From positions 28,521,053-28,585,052 of the forward strand of contig NC_089274.1 of the NCBI RefSeq assembly GCF_963678975.1: a stretch of 64,000 nucleotides of DNA, in the 5' to 3' direction. Every line of letters starts with the position of its first letter. Position 1 is the stretch's first letter. A program made the translations under genes and the position numbers. This document shows positions 1 through 10,436 of this stretch, in pieces. This DNA comes from Dysidea avara. Taxonomy: Eukaryota > Porifera > Demospongiae > Dictyoceratida > Dysideidae. Below the pieces are notes generated by a model that was not told the DNA's origin, ran no database searches, and worked only from the letters and a program-made list of their open reading frames with translations.

Positions 1-2067
1 TCCAGCTCATAGTCAAGTGTAATCAAGCCCAAAATACCTTCAGTGCAATCTGAAATGATTTCATTAGGTTGCTACAAAATTGTACACATGTTAATTTAGT
101 CGGCTAACTGACTGACTGACTGACTGGCTAGCTTGCTTATGTACTTGCTAATGCCTTTAGACAAGCATAATGCAATAATGGCTAAGGCTATGGATTTGAA
201 TTTTTCACTGTTACATATCACTACAGCCTGATAGGTGCTTTTTGGCATACCACAGTATATACACAGATAATGGACTTACTTTCGTGTTCTGTTTCTTTTC
301 AATGATAGCACAAGGTATTGGTTCATGGTAGCATGCTATGGCTTTCCTGCAACTCTGTAACTGCTGACTATCACATTAATCATCAGAATTTTCTGTATAG
401 TGATTGAATTTATTGTAGAGATGCTTCTTATGCTGTTCTTCATTTGAAACAATCTGAATATACGTGTGTTCAAACACAAAATTTATTAATGATCATTTCT
501 GGCAGCATTCTTTCTTTTGACGCAGTATGTGTGAGTTCACCAGTCATAATTATGTTACAAAGTAAGTACCATAGAGTCAGGTTGTTAAGCGCATGCATGC
601 ACTTATAATTTCAGAGAAAACGTGTAAAAATAATACTATCTGTTAGGAACATGTGCCTAATACATAATTATGCATGGTGTTTAACATGGAATAGTTAGTA
701 GTTCATGCCGGTCACCATGCCAGTGTATATGGATATTTGACTCTATTTCTGGGTAAAATCTTCCTGATGAAAAAGAATATCACAATCCAGAAGGCTTATT
801 TGTTGTATACATAGTGAAGGGAGACATAAGCACTCAAGGAGACATCAATTTTCAGTGTACTTCCAGCATTTCTTCCAGAGTGCAGCTTTGTCACGTGTTG
901 AGCCACACATATGGCCATGTGCACTAGCCTTATCAGCCATGGCTAATCACAAGAAATGTGCATGTGCTTAACAAATAATATGTGCTTAATAGACACATGA
1001 GCTTTACAACCCGACTCTACGGTAAACAAACAAGAGCGAGGAATTATAAGTTTGATTGCAGAAATGAAAGTAGTGAAACAAGGGAGGTCACCTAGACCTG
1101 AAGATACTTTTAATCCCTAGAGTGAATTAGGAAATAAATGTAGCATACAAGTCAGCATACAATAAGTCAGAGTTGGCATTCAACTCTGAGGTACAGCAAT
1201 AGAAAACCAGAAGCTATTTATAGGTTGCACAGACAATAATTGAAGTTATGTTCTAGAACTTTCATTGTTTATTGTTTCTGAAAAGGTGAAATGCTGAAAT
1301 TAATCACTGTTTATTGTTTCACACTCAGTTTCTGTTCTAAGTCATCTGTTCAACATACAATGTAATAACACTTATACTACTACAGTGCTCCTTTATAGAC
1401 TATATGCACTGCTGAAAATATTCCAATAACAAAATTAATAACATGAATGAATGGAACGTGGTATAAAATCATAGTGACTTGCAGGAAATAGACCAGTTGC
1501 AAGTACTTCTTCCTGAGCAACATATTCCCCTAAAATTATGTATTCTAAGATTGACAATTTTCACCAAAATTTAAAGCTGACATTTTAAACACATGTTAGG
1601 AATTGACTGAAATACGCTGCTTATGCTCACTTCTGCTGGCATATAATATTAGGAGTGGTCTAAAGAGTTATAACGGTGGAACTATGTGAAGTTTGAAGCA
1701 TACAGAAGACATGGATGCCATTCTGAGGCAAAAAAAATCAGTAGCTACTGTGAGATATTATTTTAGATTATTTTTACTGAGTTAACAGGTAAACTAAGTA
1801 ACTTTTAAAATTCCAAAAAATCGCTTGTACTATTAGGGTAATTGACTGCTCTATTAGAGTATTTTGATCTGAACCTTTGATACCTTAAACAATTTTAATT
1901 GCCTTGACCAGTGTCTGGAAAACTCTAGATCCACCCCTGTACAGTAACTGGAAAGCCAGGGAGCCCTGCTCATAGTGCTAGTGGCAAGCTATAGCCCAAC
2001 TGAGCCACTTATTGCATTTTCAGGGACAGCCTTCTTTGACTTTTAAACTGGTGGTTTTAGCATCATA
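1..2067. other. Gene-free stretch with repeat fragments
   Basis: No convincing coding region was found. A short (ACTG)n run lies at 106-127. It and the sequence to about 245 resemble 15755-15865, sharing the words GACAAGCATAA and GGCTAAGGCTATGG. A block at 1077-1135 (AACAAGGGAGGTCACCTAGA) resembles the outer arm of the element at 14505. The recurrent CTCTATTAGAG motif occurs at 1843-1870, followed at 1928-1939 by GATCCACCCCTG. That is the right-end sequence of the CAGGGGC transposon family, but no matching left end was found, so it is probably a truncated relic. Confidence 0.6.
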
Positions 2068-2320
2068 AGGCCAGGCAAAGTTGATTGTTAGTTTCCTGTT
2101 TCCGCCCGCATGGTTTAATAGAAATGCCATAAAATTTTCATTGTATGGCTATTTACACTGCATGGATTTTCAAATATTCACAATAATTTCATTATTGTAC
2201 TAGTGGGTTTATTTTAGTGTTTTCTTCAAGGTTTTAGCCATAATGAATAATGACCTTCCACCCACATGATATTTTGAAAATCTTGAAACAAGGAAACTAA
2301 CAATCAACTTTGCCTGGCCT
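2068..2320. mobile_element. MITE-like element with perfect 29-bp terminal inverted repeats
   Basis: The first 29 bases (beginning AGGCCAGGCAAAGTTGATTG) are the exact reverse complement of the last 29 (ending TTTGCCTGGCCT). The 253-bp unit has no coding potential, which fits a non-autonomous DNA transposon. The target duplication could not be settled by eye, and the superfamily is not assigned. Confidence 0.7.
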
Positions 2321-2479
2321 AATGACATTTGGTTTCAGTGTCATAATGACACGATTAAGCGTTACTACAATGGTGCCATCTAGGCGGTTTGGGGGATTCC
2401 TTCTTAACCCTAGGGTCACAGTGATTCCTGCACATACCACAGCTATATTACCGCATTTAAAACACTAAAAGCAAGTGGA

Positions 2480-2671
2480 CTAACTTTTTTCCTTAACTGA
2501 GACACGAAACAGTACTGTAAATAGGTTCAGAATGACGTAAAAAAACAATGAAGACTTTAACTGCTGCTCAAGTTGGGAGAAAAGCTGCTTGTCCCTCACT
2601 GTCATCTCCTTGTGGACCGGCTGGTCACTGACACTGGGCTGTCGTCGAGGCTGTTGTCCTCCCTCTGCCAT
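2480..2671 (-). CDS. Candidate small single-pass membrane protein, 63 aa
   Basis: The frame is open upstream of the ATG at 2671, but there is no earlier ATG before the stop near 2750, so 2671 is taken as the start. The N-terminal 40 residues are polar and charged, rich in Gln and Arg, ending in QLFSQLEQQLK. A hydrophobic stretch follows (SSLFFYVILNLFTVLFRV), then a short basic tail, KEKS. This is the layout of small integral membrane proteins. Two CACGTGA-type words lie upstream at about 2716 and 2738, compatible with a promoter. No family is recognised. It could also be the first exon of a longer gene, or chance; codon-level conservation was not testable here. Confidence 0.4.
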   Translation of the reverse strand: MAEGGQQPRRQPSVSDQPVHKEMTVRDKQLFSQLEQQLKSSLFFYVILNLFTVLFRVSVKEKS

Positions 2672-2849
2672 AAATCGTCGTACTTGCTCGCCAAGTTGCA
2701 AACTGTGACCCGTAAGTGAACACGTGAGTTTAGCAACCCACGTGATCTCAGCCTATCTAATATGGTGGAATCTTTAAAAATGAGCTTTCATAGTCTCGCG
2801 TGCAGACGTAAACAACAACAAAAAATATATATATATAAATTTCCACAGC

Positions 2850-3371
2850 CACAACCTACAGGCTGTTGACACATATTATATTACTGTGTCCACAGCTAGC
2901 CTTTAATAAGCTGTCACGTGTGCAAATATACCTCCTTATCACTTGACATGGTTGCATTGCTGGACAATGTGTTGTAATTATAAGAAACTGGTGAACAAGC
3001 TTCATTCAATAATAAGAGCTTCGTTACTTCGTTGTAGCTACTTGTAGTAATAAAATTACTTAATATTAAATTAAATCACATTCACACACACATACAATTA
3101 CTCAATAATATTACATAACACATATAAAGCTACAAACAAATAAATTTATCATTGCAACAAATTAAAGAATTTAGCTATAGATAGTCCAGATAATTGTAGT
3201 CTATATTGCTGCACCACCTTCAAAACCCAAACATCTCTTAATATTAAATTCGTTACAGTTCATTAGTTAGATAAGGTGTTACATCTGGATTTTATATCAT
3301 AATTTCATTATATTACTTAGTTACCACAAAAGTAATAATTATTATGTTAACGCATTACCCTACTAACACCG
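2850..3371. mobile_element. Diverged copy of the hAT-like element at 44900
   Basis: The block around 2878-2975 (AGCTGTCACGTGTG, then TTGGACAATGTG-like words) and the end at 3310-3371 (TTACTTAGTTACCACAAAAG, then AACGCATTACC) match the element at 44900-45384 in order and orientation. The termini have decayed and no clean target duplication remains, so this is the older insertion of the two. Confidence 0.6.
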
Positions 3372-3721
3372 AGTCCTAACAAAATGGTGTGCACAGGAAA
3401 ATGCTGGCACAAGATTAGCTGAGAGACTCTCTAATTATTACTCACTGTAATGTGTTTCACACATTAATAGCTGATCACAACTGTGTTGTACATGTAACTG
3501 CCTGCATTGGCAGTTACAGGTATAAGTATGAAACATACATATTAGTACATGTTCAGTTGTGATTCTTTAGCGATTGCATGGATTGCAAAGATATGAAATA
3601 GTGCATACTTAACAAACCAGTATACATTTGTCTCAAAATAATAGCTACAGCTGCTGTACATTGTGGTACCATACAAAAAACAGGAGGTATCATTGTAACT
3701 GGAATAAAGTATAATATTTCA

Positions 3722-3727
3722 TTTATT
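3722..3727 (-). terminator. Possible polyadenylation signal of the TRIM-NHL gene
   Basis: On the minus strand AATAAA occurs six bases after the TAA stop at 3734-3736. It would give a very short 3' UTR. Other AT-rich candidates follow within 200 bp, so use of this one is uncertain. Confidence 0.35.
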
Positions 3728-3733
3728 ATAGAG

Positions 3734-5923
3734 TTAGTTAGTAAAGATTTGGACCCTGTTGTTCCAAGAGTCACAGATGTAGATATTATTATTATTAGAA
3801 GACAGAGCTATGCCATAAGGATGATCAAACTGGCTCTTGGAAGCTCCACAGGATCCAAAGCAATAAATAAACTTGCCAGCATGGTCAAAAACATTAACAC
3901 GATGATTACCATCAGTTACCAGGATAAAGCCATTGACATCACTGCAAAGACTATATGGCTTATTCAACTGACCCTTCTTAGATCCTTGTGCACCAAACTT
4001 GCCTACATAACTACCATCAAGAGTATGTGTGACTATGCAGTGATGGCTGCCATCAGCAACAAGCAACCGATTATCAGCATTAATAGTTACATCCCAAGGG
4101 TCTCCTAGATGATTTGAACCGAAAGAAAAACAAAACTGGCCATCATCCTGGTATACTGAGATACGATGGTTATCCTTGTCAGCAACATACACCCTACCAT
4201 TGTGTGCTACAACTCCAAACGGATGGTTAAGCTGACCATTGCCTGAGCCATAACCTCCAAACTGTAACAGGTAGTAACCATTGACATCAAACTTCTGTAC
4301 CCTGTGATTAGCAGTATCAGCTACATACAAGTGATTGTCATCATCAAATGCAACACCACGAGGACTATTCAACGGACCGCTACCACTGCAGGTGCCAAAT
4401 GTTTTAATTAATTGATCCTGGTCATCAAATATATGTACACAGTGTTTGGTGAAATCAGCTACTGCCCATATTCCATTCCTTCCAAAAGCAATACCCCATG
4501 GCTGACCCATGCTATGAATATTATGTACCGTCTTGTTGGCCAGGTGAAGCAGTTGGTAATTTTTACACACGATAATACTATAGGGACTTCCCTTGATATG
4601 TTGACCATTTAAGGACACAGACAAGTTCGCTTGTCCAACTTGCTCAGGTATGAAAGAAGCCACATAGCTACCATCCTTGTAATCCCGCACTACAGCAACA
4701 GCCACAGTCCCTGACGATGACTGCAACTCCACCAACACCCGGTTATCTCCTTTGGAACATTGATCTCCATTGCTGTCATTAGTGATTACGGTTGCTTCTA
4801 CTTCTTCACCTACAATGATGGATTGTGGAAGGTCACAGACCATAGTAGTATGTGGGTCTGGAGGTGCAGTTGAACACAGTTTACCAAACTGTGGGAAGTC
4901 TTCATCAGTAGGTACAAACTCCATTGTGGCTGACTGCACAGGATTCTTACTCAGTTTCTGGAACTTTTCAGTTAACTGTTGCATACCATCAATCACTTGT
5001 TTTTTTGCAGACAATACTTCATGGTCTGAATTGCTCGCTAGAGCAGCACTTACTTCTTTTATGTTCAAAAGTTCAGCATGTGTTGAATCCACTTCATCCA
5101 ATTGACTTTTCAGTGCCACTTCTTTGTGTGACACAATGTCATAAACTTGTTGTTTCAGTTGGTCTTTCTGCTGTAAGAGATCATCAATGAGCTGGCCATA
5201 ATGTTGATCAATTATCTTGTTCACTTCCTCTCCTTGTGTTCTTATCTTATTTCGCATCTTGTCGATCTTATTATGAGCAATAGATAGATCTTGGACCATT
5301 TCTTCTATTGGAGCAGTCACCTTCTTTAGCTTACCAGCTACAGCTTTTGTGGAGTCATGATTGTGACCACTGTGTTCCTTCATTGTACAATACATGCATA
5401 CCAGAACATCACATGTCTCACAATAGTGCTTCAGCTCATAATCATGCTCTTTACAAAGTGGAATCTCTACTTTAGCTTGGACAGCTGGTACATTTTTGTT
5501 TGGCTTCAATTCCATCAATGGTACAAGATTATGATCTTGACATTTTTCGTTATGCTGGTGTTGGTCACTGCATGCTTGACACAGAAACATATTACAATCA
5601 GGACAAAATGACACGACAGAATGATCATCACCACAATTATCACATTTGACCTTCTCTTTTCCAGGCACTTTTTTCTTCAAGATCAGATCATCCACAAGTC
5701 GATTGATAAAGAAATTGGTTGCAAATTTTTTCACTCCTCCAGCAGGAACTCTTGCTTCCTTTTTGCAGTCTGGACATATGATCTTGGATCGGATCTGCAT
5801 TTTCTCCAAACATCTTTCACAATAGGAATGGTAACACGGTAGATATTTGGGGTTCTTGTACAACTGATAGCATACTGGACATGTCAAACTGGTTTGAGCT
5901 CTCTTCACTTCTTCTACTGACAT
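3734..5923 (-). CDS. TRIM-NHL protein (RING, two B-boxes, coiled coil, filamin-type Ig, six NHL repeats)
   Basis: This intact 729-aa single coding exon has TRIM2/TRIM3/TRIM71 architecture. Residues 15-53 form a C3HC4 RING: C15, C18, C30, H32, C35, C38, C50 and C53 all have canonical spacing. B-box 1 lies at about 94-135 and B-box 2 at about 157-190 (C157, H160, C168, C171, C176, C179, H184, H187). A coiled coil spans about 200-320, a filamin/ABP280-type Ig domain about 355-455, and six NHL repeats forming a beta-propeller occupy about 460-729. Family members are cytoplasmic E3 ubiquitin ligases, and several bind RNA through the NHL propeller; the substrate here is unknown. The ATG at 5923 was chosen because an AG acceptor preceded by TATTATCTACTT lies just upstream, so the earlier in-frame ATG at 5971 falls in the 5' intron. 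The upstream exon was not found; a hAT-like insertion begins 75 bp away. Confidence 0.93.
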   Translation of the reverse strand: MSVEEVKRAQTSLTCPVCYQLYKNPKYLPCYHSYCERCLEKMQIRSKIICPDCKKEARVPAGGVKKFATNFFINRLVDDLILKKKVPGKEKVKCDNCGDDHSVVSFCPDCNMFLCQACSDQHQHNEKCQDHNLVPLMELKPNKNVPAVQAKVEIPLCKEHDYELKHYCETCDVLVCMYCTMKEHSGHNHDSTKAVAGKLKKVTAPIEEMVQDLSIAHNKIDKMRNKIRTQGEEVNKIIDQHYGQLIDDLLQQKDQLKQQVYDIVSHKEVALKSQLDEVDSTHAELLNIKEVSAALASNSDHEVLSAKKQVIDGMQQLTEKFQKLSKNPVQSATMEFVPTDEDFPQFGKLCSTAPPDPHTTMVCDLPQSIIVGEEVEATVITNDSNGDQCSKGDNRVLVELQSSSGTVAVAVVRDYKDGSYVASFIPEQVGQANLSVSLNGQHIKGSPYSIIVCKNYQLLHLANKTVHNIHSMGQPWGIAFGRNGIWAVADFTKHCVHIFDDQDQLIKTFGTCSGSGPLNSPRGVAFDDDNHLYVADTANHRVQKFDVNGYYLLQFGGYGSGNGQLNHPFGVVAHNGRVYVADKDNHRISVYQDDGQFCFSFGSNHLGDPWDVTINADNRLLVADGSHHCIVTHTLDGSYVGKFGAQGSKKGQLNKPYSLCSDVNGFILVTDGNHRVNVFDHAGKFIYCFGSCGASKSQFDHPYGIALSSNNNNIYICDSWNNRVQIFTN

Positions 5924-6023
5924 TGTGAAACCTAAGTAGATAATACAAAGGTGGAATATACAAACACCCACAATATTGATTTAAGTCTTATTATAACCAG
6001 GCTTGGGGTTAAATACATGAGTA

Positions 6024-6350
6024 TCTAATCCAAAACAGCCAAGCTGTAAAAAAAACAGTGCGGCCCTCAAAAAGGCTATGGTGAAAAAAGATGTGAAATC
6101 CAAGGTGGCGGCCAAGAAATGGCTGTGATGGTAGGTTAATGGTAAAAATTTTAATAATAACAATTCAGGTGAATTTTGGTGTCGCTTGGTCTTGGCACAA
6201 AATTCACCTGAATTGCTGTTATTAAAATTTTACCATTAACCTACCATCACAGCCATTTCTTGGCCGCCACCTTGGATTTCACATCTTTTTTCACCATAGC
6301 CTTTTTGAGGGCCGCACTGTTTTTTTACAGCTTGGCTGTTTTGGATTAGA
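6024..6350. repeat. Foldback palindrome (about 150-bp arms, 21-bp loop)
   Basis: Arms at 6024-6177 and 6199-6350 are nearly perfect reverse complements. Both carry GTGCGGCCCTCAAAAAGGC and the word GATGGTAGGTTAATGGTAAA or its complement. The loop is 6178-6198. A related copy is at 40760-41088. Transcripts through it could form a long hairpin. One arm reads as a short lysine-rich frame, but both strands do so by symmetry, so it is not a gene. Confidence 0.9.
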
Positions 6351-6530
6351 TTTCATTTCTTTTTGTATTTGTATACCACAAAGCCGGCCATTTTGGGGCT
6401 TTTTTAACCTGTCTTTTTTTTTCTTTACCACAGGAAGAAGAAAAGATGAAGCAGATGTACTTTAAATATTTCTGATTTTATCAGTAAATGTACAAATTAT
6501 ATATATATATAATACATAATTATATTTATT

Positions 6531-9317
6531 ACAGAACTCTCCATGGTGGTTTCTTTGTAACTGAACACTCTACAAGGTGACTTCTTCTTACTGCTCTCTC
6601 TACAGGGTGAATTGTTTGTAGCTGAACAATCTACAAGGTAACTTCTTCTAGCTGATCTCTCTACAGGGTGATTTGTTTGTAGCTGAACTATCTACAAGGT
6701 AACTTCTTCTAGCTGATCTCTCTACAGGGTGATTTGTTTGTAGCTGAATTCTGTATAGGTGATTTGTTTGCATCTGAGCTCTTTACAGAATGGTTTTTTT
6801 GTAGCTGAACTCTCTACAAGGTAACTGATCTTTCTACAGGGCAATTTGTTTGTGGCTGAATTTTCTACAGGGTGATTTCTTTGAAGCTGAACGCTCTATA
6901 TGGTGGTTTCTTTGTAACTGAACTCTCTACAAGGTAATTTCTTCTAGCTGATCTCTCTACAGGGTGATTTGTTTGTAGCTGAACTCTCTACAGGTGATTT
7001 CTTTGCAGCTGAACTCTCTACATGATGGTTTCTTTGTAGCTGAACTCTCCACAAGGTAACTTCTTTTAGCTGATCTCTCTACAGGGAGGTTTGTTTGTAG
7101 CTGAACTCTCTACAGGTGATTTGTTTACAGCTGATGAACTCTCTACATGATGGTTCTTTGTAGCTGAACTCTCTACAAGGTAACTTCTTCTAGCTGATCT
7201 CTCTACAGGGAGATTTGTTTGTAGCTGAACTCTCTACAGGTGATTTGTTTGCAGCTGAACTCTCTACATGATGGTTTCTTTGTAACCGAACTCTCTACAA
7301 GGTGACTTCTTCTATCTGATCTTTCTACAGGGAGATTTGTTAGTAGCTGAACTCTCTACAGGTGATTTGTTTGCAGCTTAACTCTCTACATGATGGTTTC
7401 TCTGTAGCAGAACTCTCTACAAGGTAACTGATGTCTCTACAAGGTCACTAGTTTGTAGCTGAACTCTCTATATGATGGTTTCTTTGTAACTGCACTCTCT
7501 ACAAGGTGACTTCTTCTAGCTGATCTTTCTAGAGGGTGGTTTGTTTGTAGCTGAACTCTCTACAAGGAAACTTCTTCTAGCTGATCTCTCTACAGGGAGA
7601 TTTGTTTGTAACTGAACTCTCTACAGGTGATTTGTTTGCAGCTGAACTCTCTACATGATGGTTTCTTTGAAGCTGAACTCTCCACAAGGTAACTTCTTTT
7701 AGCTGATCTCTCTACAGGGAGATTTGCTTGTAGCTGAACTCTCTACAGGTGATTTCTTTGCAGCTGAACTCTCTACATAATGGTTTCTTTGTAGCAGAAC
7801 TCTCTACAAGGTAACTGATGTCTCTACAAGGTCACTAGTTTGTAGCTGAACTCTCTATATGGTGGTTTCTTTGTAACTGAACTCTCTACAAGGTGACCTC
7901 TTCTAGCTGATCTTTCTAGAGGATGATTTGTTTGTAGCTGAACTCTCTACAAGGAAACTTCTTCTAGCTGATCTCTCTACAGGGAGATTTGTTTGTAGCT
8001 GAACTCTCTACAGGTGTTTTCTTTGCAGCTGAACTCTCTACATGATGGTTTCTTTGTAGCTGAACTCTCTATAAGGTAATTTCTTCTAGCTGATCTTTCT
8101 ACAGGGTGATTTGTTTGTAGCTGAACTCTCTACAAGGAAACTTCTTCTAGCTGATCTCTCTACAGGGAGATTTGTTTGTAACTGAACTCTCTACAGGTGA
8201 TTTGTTTGCAGCTGAACTCTCTACATGATGGTTTCTTTGAAGCTGAACTCTCCACAAGGTAACTTCTTCTAGCTGATCTCTCTACAGGGAGATTTGTTTG
8301 TAGCTGAACTCTCTTCGGGTGATTTGTTTGCAGCTGAACTTTGTAGCTGAACTCTGTACAAGGTAATTTATTTTAGCTGATGTCTCTACAAGGTCACTAG
8401 TTCGTAGCTGAACTCTATACATAATGGTTTCTTTGTAACTGAACTCTCTACAAGGTGACTCCTTCTAGCTGATCTTTCTACAGGGTGATTTGTTTGTAGC
8501 TGAACTCTCTACAAGGAAACTTCTTCTAGCTGATCTCTCTACAGGGAGATTTGTTTGTAGCTGAACTCTCTACAGGTGTTTTCTTTGCAGCTGAACTCTC
8601 TACATGATGGTTTCTTTGTAGCTGAACTCTCTATAAGGTAATTTCTTCTAGCTGATCTTTCTACAGGGTGATTTGTTTGTAGCTGAACTCTCTACAGGTG
8701 ATTTGTTTGCAGCTGAACTCTCTACATGATGGTTTCTTTGTAACTGAACTCTCTACAAGGTGACTTCTTCTAGCTGATCTTTCTACAGGGAGATTTGTTT
8801 GTAGCTGAACTCTCTACAGGTGATTTGTTTGCAGCTGAACTCTCTACATGATGGTTTCTTTGTAGCAGAACTCTCTACAAGGTAACTGATGTCTCTACAA
8901 GGTCACTAGTTTGTAGCTGAACTCTCTATATGGTGGTTTCTTTGTAACTGAACTCTCTACAAGGTGACTTCTTCTAGCTGATCTTTCTAGAGGGTGATTT
9001 GTTTGTAGCTGAACTCTCTACAAGGAAACTTCTTCTAGCTGATCTCTCTACAGGGAGATTTGTTTGTAACTGAACTCTCTACAGGTGATTTGTTTGCAGC
9101 TGAACTCTCTACATGATGGTTTCTTTGTAGCAGAACTCTCTACAAGGTAACTGATGTCTCTACAAGGTCACTAGTTTGTAGCTGAACTCTCTATATGGTG
9201 GTTTCTTTGTAACTGAACTCTCTACAAGGTGACTTCTTCTAGCTGATCTTTCTAGATTGTGATTTATTTGTAGCTGAACTCTCTACAAGGAAACTTCTTC
9301 TAGCTGATCTCTCTACA
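6531..9317 (+). repeat. Minisatellite array, roughly 31-bp unit, with higher-order structure
   Basis: The unit is close to GTAGCTGAACTCTCTACAGG followed by TGATTTGTTT, with variants ending ATGATGGTTTCTTT, AAGGTAACTTCTTCT or AGGGAGATTTGTTT. Variants recur in fixed order. The marker block GATGTCTCTACAAGGTCAC reappears near 7427, 7812, 8370, 8888 and 9152, the last two about 264 bp apart. This indicates higher-order repeats built by unequal exchange. Non-coding. Confidence 0.92.
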
Positions 9318-9828
9318 ACAAAAGGTTTGAGGTTCAATAGTTAACCTATTCACCCACCGATTTTCAGCTTCTTCCCATACGCGGTTTACCCTGTAGGTGT
9401 GACAACATATTGATGTTATTTTTCGTGAATAATCGATCATAACTCTTTTCCGGTTTATCGTATCCTAGCCAAAGTTAGTACAGAGATGCGCCTTTATACC
9501 CCGCTTCTATGTGCCAAATTTCAAGGCAATCGGATATAACGTTCGCGTTTTATAGCAGTTTTTGTAAGTGTGCGAAAAGAGGAAGAAAAGTAAGAAAAAA
9601 AACCCAAGAAATTAAGCCAATTTTTGGAAGTCGCATATCTCGGGAACGCTTGAAGCGATTTCGCTCTAATTTGGAATGTGGAGTGCTGAAGGTGGAGGGA
9701 GTGTCCACAGCAAAAATCGTCTTGTTTCATCAAGGAAGCACAGAGCTACTAAGGTGCAAAAATTGCGTTTTCTTTCTTCCTGTCAATATACTCACGGGTG
9801 TTACGCGCCGGCTTCTTGGGCCGCACGA
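9318..9828 (+). repeat. Unique tail module of composite element A
   Basis: The tail matches the reverse complement of 35953-36370 plus 37210-37290, including ACATACCAAATTTG- and CACGGGTGTTACGCGCCGG-type words. It contains the uninterrupted site (9401-9420, GACAACATATTGATGTTATT) that in copy B holds a transposon insertion. No coding function is supported. Confidence 0.75.
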
Positions 9829-10436
9829 TTGTATTTAGCTGTATTTAAATACTATTTTTGAGTATTTGTATTTGAAGTTTTGAAACAACATGTATTTGTA
9901 CTTAAATACTTTGTGTAACAACTTAATACTTTCTGCAAATACTTCAAATACTTTGCTTGGAAGAGAATCTGTAAAATTTATAATTATATATAGAAGGTGA
10001 TCTCTTTGACTTATTGACACCTTAATCTGTAAAAATATATCAAATACTAATTATTTCTTTCAATTTCTTTGAATGGGAAGAGTTATATGAAGAACTTACT
10101 TTTCTTTGAATATAAGTATGAACATTCAAACCCTGTAACATAGTTCCATAATGTCATCTAAGAAGAGCAAGAAGTCTACTCCAATTGTTTTCCGGCATTA
10201 TAATGTTACAGTTGTTTTTACCATATACTTGAAATTTTATTGGGACAATATTAAAAAGAGGTGTGTATTATTGGGTGATTGTGTAACGTGTAGTTCAGAT
10301 CAAAGTATCAAAGTACATAAAAGTATTTGTATTTGAAATTCATCCTGAATATAAGTATTTGTATTTTGTATTCCATACTTTCGGAGTATTTGTATTTGTA
10401 TTTAAATACTTTTCAAAGTATTTGACCCTAAGCCTG

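Larger units (their letters stand above)
6024..9828 (+). mobile_element. Composite element copy A: foldback unit, linker, minisatellite, tail
   Basis: The same ordered modules recur in inverted orientation at 35953-41088, which defines the unit. They are a foldback palindrome (6024-6350), a linker with a CAGGAAGAAGAA word (6351-6530), a minisatellite (6531-9317) and a unique tail (9318-9828). Relative to copy B, about 280 bp between array and tail is missing. The element carries no recognisable transposase. A small frame at 9509-9838 is not convincing as protein. Exact termini and target duplication are unresolved, because copy B extends a little further at the tail end. Confidence 0.75.
5998..10436. 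mobile_element. hAT-like element with 8-bp target duplication, host of a nested composite element
   Basis: Left end CAGGCTTGGGGTTAAATAC and right end (reverse complement) CAGGCTTAGGGTCAAATAC form terminal inverted repeats. They are flanked by a perfect ATTATAAC duplication at 5990-5997 and 10437-10444. Only 5998-6023 and about 9829-10436 belong to this element; the rest is the composite element inserted into it. The right part is rich in GTATTTGTATTTAAATAC words and non-coding. TIR form and an 8-bp duplication fit the hAT superfamily. Confidence 0.85.

Noticed and set aside
3749..5842. Several plus-strand frames opposite the TRIM-NHL gene
   Set aside because: Antisense shadows of a protein with clear domain structure on the minus strand.
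5924..5971. An N-terminal extension of 16 residues to the TRIM-NHL protein
   Set aside because: It crosses a splice acceptor just upstream of the chosen ATG and adds no conserved residues before the RING.
6024..6350. Assembly artefact as the cause of the foldback palindrome
   Set aside because: An independent, diverged copy with the same linker and array lies at 40577-41088, so the structure is real.
9509..9838. A 109-codon protein in the composite element tail
   Set aside because: Copies B and C do not keep the frame open, and no domain is visible.
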